DNA from: Deltaproteobacteria bacterium
Lineage (GTDB): Bacteria; Desulfobacterota; DSM-4660; Desulfatiglandales; B25-G16
Assembly: GCA_003646875.1 (NCBI GenBank)
Contig: QMLT01000076.1
Location: 1 to 7,494 of the forward strand
Direction: 5' to 3'
DNA length: 7,494 bases
Below, piece by piece: positions 5,401 through 7,494 of the stretch. The position numbers and the translations under genes were made by a program. Positions within the stretch are counted from its first letter, which is position 1. Each line of letters begins with the position of its first letter. The notes under the pieces were generated by a model. That model was not told the DNA's origin, did not search any database, and saw nothing but the letters and a program-made list of their open reading frames with translations.

Positions 5401-7494
5401 TCAGCTCAGCCTGTGTCTCAAATAGGTATATCGTTTCTGTGTCTTATCATTCTTAACCCCAATTGCGAGCGCCTTCATAGTGCCAACCATCACCACCAAA
5501 TTCCTGCCTCTGGTAACGGCTGTATAAACAAGATTCCGTTGCAAAAGTACAAAATGCTGGGTGAGGATGGGCATGACAATGGCTGGATATTCAGAGCCTT
5601 GAGATTTGTGAACTGATACTGCATAGGCCAGAACAATCTCGTCTAAATCTGTGTAATCATACGGAACATCTCGTTCATCGAAAGAGATGGTTACCTCCTG
5701 GTTTTCAGGGTCAATACGTGTGATCCTTCCGATATCGCCGTTAAAAACGTCTTTATCATAATTATTCTTAACCTGCATCACCTTGTCATGAACCCTGAAA
5801 TTTCGGCTCCCTCTAATAACGCCGTCTTCAACCGGATTCAGCGCATTTTGCAATGCCATATTCAGGTTTCCCGCCCCCACTATGCCCTTATGCATAGGAG
5901 TAAGCACTTGAATGTCATTAACAGGGTCAAACCCAAAACGGCGTGGTATGCGCTCCTTGACAAGTTCTATTAAAATTCTCAGCACCTCTTCAGGGTCTTC
6001 CTGCTCAATGAAATAAAAATCATCCAGTTTTTTTCCGAAAGATTTGAATGAAGGGAGCAGGCCATTTATGATTCTGTGAGCATTAACGATAATCAGGCTT
6101 TCCTTGGCCTGACGGAAAATCTCATTGAGCTCTACTACCTGCATTTCACCGGATGCGATAATGTCTTTGAGCACATTTCCTGCCCCAACAGAGGGAAGTT
6201 GATTTACATCCCCTACAAGGATAAAGGTAGCCCCGGGAGGGATGGCCTTCAAGAGGTGATGCATCAGGATCGTATCAATCATTGAGGCCTCATCTATAAT
6301 CATCAGATCACAGTTCAGAGGACTGCGCTCATTTTTTTGAAATCCGCCTTTCTGAATGCTGTACTCAAGCATTCGGTGAATGGTCTTTGCCTCATGGCCG
6401 GTAGCCTCGCTCATTCGCTTTGCAGCCCTTCCTGTGGGGGCAGCAAGCATGATTTTTACGTTGATTTTTGAAAATATCTTAAGAATGGCATTAATGATTG
6501 TTGTTTTGCCCGTGCCAGGGCCACCAGTGATGATCATCACCTTATTTTCAACAGCGCATTTTATAGCCTCAAGCTGTTTTTCTGCCAGCTTAATAGTAAG
6601 TTGCCTTTGCACCCATTTTAGGGCCTTATCTAAATCAATATTCCGTATCGATTTGGGTGTATGTATCAGGGTTTTCATCCGGGTGACAATGCCTGTTTCA
6701 GAAAGGTAAAACTTTGCGAGATATACTGCCTTGTTGTTTTCTCTGAAATCATCAACATCCTTTTTTAGATCATCTATGACAATCATTCTGCTTGCTGCAA
6801 TCACACTCATTGCCTTGATAATGACCTCTTGATCCACACCAAGGATCTCCTGGCACTTTTTAACGAGCGATTCATAAGGGTAATAGACATGGCCCTCATC
6901 AGCGAGCTGGTTGAGGACATAGAGTATGCCTGCTTCAGCTCGTAATTCAGAATTTCTGGAAAATCCCAGTTTTTCCGCAATGCGGTCAGCAGTCAAAAAG
7001 CCAATACCAAAAATGTCTGTTGCAAGGCGGTATGGGTTTTCCTTCACAACCATTATTGATCGGTTTCCGTATTGTTTGAATATCTTTGCGGCATAACCTG
7101 AACCAACTCCATGCGTTTGGAGGAAGATCATCACATCCCTGATCTCTTTCTGATCCTCCCAGGCCCGTTTTATCATTCCGATACGCTTCTCGCCAATGCC
7201 ATCTACATCAGATAGTTTCTCAATTTCTTTTTCAATAACATCCAGGGTCTCTTTGCCAAATCTTTCAACAATCCGCCCGGCCATGATAGGCCCAATACCC
7301 TTGATGAGACCGGAGCCCAGATATTTTTGAATACCGTAAACCGAGGCGGGCACCAGGGATTTGTAGCGATCAACTTTGAACTGCTCACCGTATCTTGGGT
7401 GATTAACCCATTCGCCATACATTTTAAGAATCTCCCCCGGGATAGGCGCCATCAGGTTTCCAACCACGGTCACAAGATCCCTATGCCCCTGCGC
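5401..7494 (-). CDS. recD2: RecD2-family ATP-dependent DNA helicase (5' end beyond right edge)
   Basis: This superfamily 1B helicase unwinds DNA 5' to 3' and acts in repair and replication-fork maintenance, in bacteria often without RecB and RecC. Numbering residues from the GTG at 7471-7473: segment VGNLMAPIPGE...WVNHPRYGEQF belongs to the N-terminal domain that marks RecD2; helix-hairpin-helix motifs follow at 57-70 and 90-104 (GIGEKRIG), with related motifs at 121-170. The helicase motifs are complete: Walker A GGPGTGKT (317-324), motif Ia APTGRAAKRM (345-354), Walker B IIDEAS (392-397), GDVNQLPSVGAG (421-432), FRQ (453-455), LTPMHKGIVGAGNLN (524-538), HKSQGSE (622-628) and YTAVTRGRN (650-658). 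Seven further open codons (AQGHRDL) precede the GTG up to the window edge and fit the family, so the true start lies outside. It ends in TGA at 5401-5403 and converges on the galT-like gene. Confidence 0.95.
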   Translation of the reverse strand, partial: AQGHRDLVTVVGNLMAPIPGEILKMYGEWVNHPRYGEQFKVDRYKSLVPASVYGIQKYLGSGLIKGIGPIMAGRIVERFGKETLDVIEKEIEKLSDVDGIGEKRIGMIKRAWEDQKEIRDVMIFLQTHGVGSGYAAKIFKQYGNRSIMVVKENPYRLATDIFGIGFLTADRIAEKLGFSRNSELRAEAGILYVLNQLADEGHVYYPYESLVKKCQEILGVDQEVIIKAMSVIAASRMIVIDDLKKDVDDFRENNKAVYLAKFYLSETGIVTRMKTLIHTPKSIRNIDLDKALKWVQRQLTIKLAEKQLEAIKCAVENKVMIITGGPGTGKTTIINAILKIFSKINVKIMLAAPTGRAAKRMSEATGHEAKTIHRMLEYSIQKGGFQKNERSPLNCDLMIIDEASMIDTILMHHLLKAIPPGATFILVGDVNQLPSVGAGNVLKDIIASGEMQVVELNEIFRQAKESLIIVNAHRIINGLLPSFKSFGKKLDDFYFIEQEDPEEVLRILIELVKERIPRRFGFDPVNDIQVLTPMHKGIVGAGNLNMALQNALNPVEDGVIRGSRNFRVHDKVMQVKNNYDKDVFNGDIGRITRIDPENQEVTISFDERDVPYDYTDLDEIVLAYAVSVHKSQGSEYPAIVMPILTQHFVLLQRNLVYTAVTRGRNLVVMVGTMKALAIGVKNDKTQKRYTYLRHRLS

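Noticed and set aside
5413..7418. ORFs of 61-109 codons in other frames of the recD2 region
   Set aside because: Shadows of the helicase gene, whose motifs are complete in its own frame.
7471..7473. GTG at 7471-7473 as the recD2 start codon
   Set aside because: The frame stays open to the window edge and the seven upstream residues fit the RecD2 N-terminal domain; the true start lies outside.
1..7494. A new defence, CRISPR, toxin-antitoxin or prophage system
   Set aside because: All long frames are explained by known housekeeping or metabolic families, and the repeats present are short inverted units, not spacer arrays.

Overview
The window looks like ordinary chromosomal DNA of an AT-leaning, probably anaerobic bacterium. 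The gene style (a menaquinone-type sdhCAB operon, a RecD2-type helicase, a HIT-fold GalT-like protein) would fit Desulfobacterota (former Deltaproteobacteria), but this placement is inference from gene content, not from a marker-gene comparison.

Layout from left to right. (1) Positions 1-96, minus strand: the 5' end of infC (translation initiation factor IF-3), running off the left edge. It has no ATG, GTG or TTG at its conserved N-terminus and appears to start at AUA. (2) Positions 97-284: the infC leader, holding a stem-loop just upstream of the ribosome binding site and a 148-bp unit bounded by inverted arms made of CACAAAG-type octads. (3) Positions 285-3658, minus strand: a compact sdhC-sdhA-sdhB operon for succinate:quinone oxidoreductase (complex II), with gaps of 11 and 21 bp and a good sigma70 promoter upstream of sdhC. 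(4) Positions 3659-4173: a 515-bp divergent intergenic region with the sdh promoter, an unexplained dyad-rich patch and weak promoter-like sequence for the next gene. (5) Positions 4174-5199, plus strand: a GalT/HIT-superfamily nucleotidyltransferase-like protein. (6) Positions 5200-5400: a convergent intergenic region rich in inverted repeats. (7) Positions 5401-7494, minus strand: a RecD2-family DNA helicase whose 5' end lies beyond the right edge.

How the genes work together: SdhA (FAD, dicarboxylate site) passes electrons through the three iron-sulfur clusters of SdhB to a membrane anchor that carries all four histidines expected for two b hemes. The anchor is the most interesting protein here. 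It reads as an SdhC-like half and an SdhD-like half joined in one chain with about seven membrane segments, where the extra helix would let both halves keep their usual orientation. The other genes are housekeeping or of unclear substrate and are not evidently linked to complex II.

I see no defence system, CRISPR array, prophage, RNA gene or intact transposon. The points most worth checking are the AUA start of infC, the seven-helix SdhCD-like anchor, the loss of the second metal site in the GalT-like protein, and the two repeat-bearing intergenic regions.
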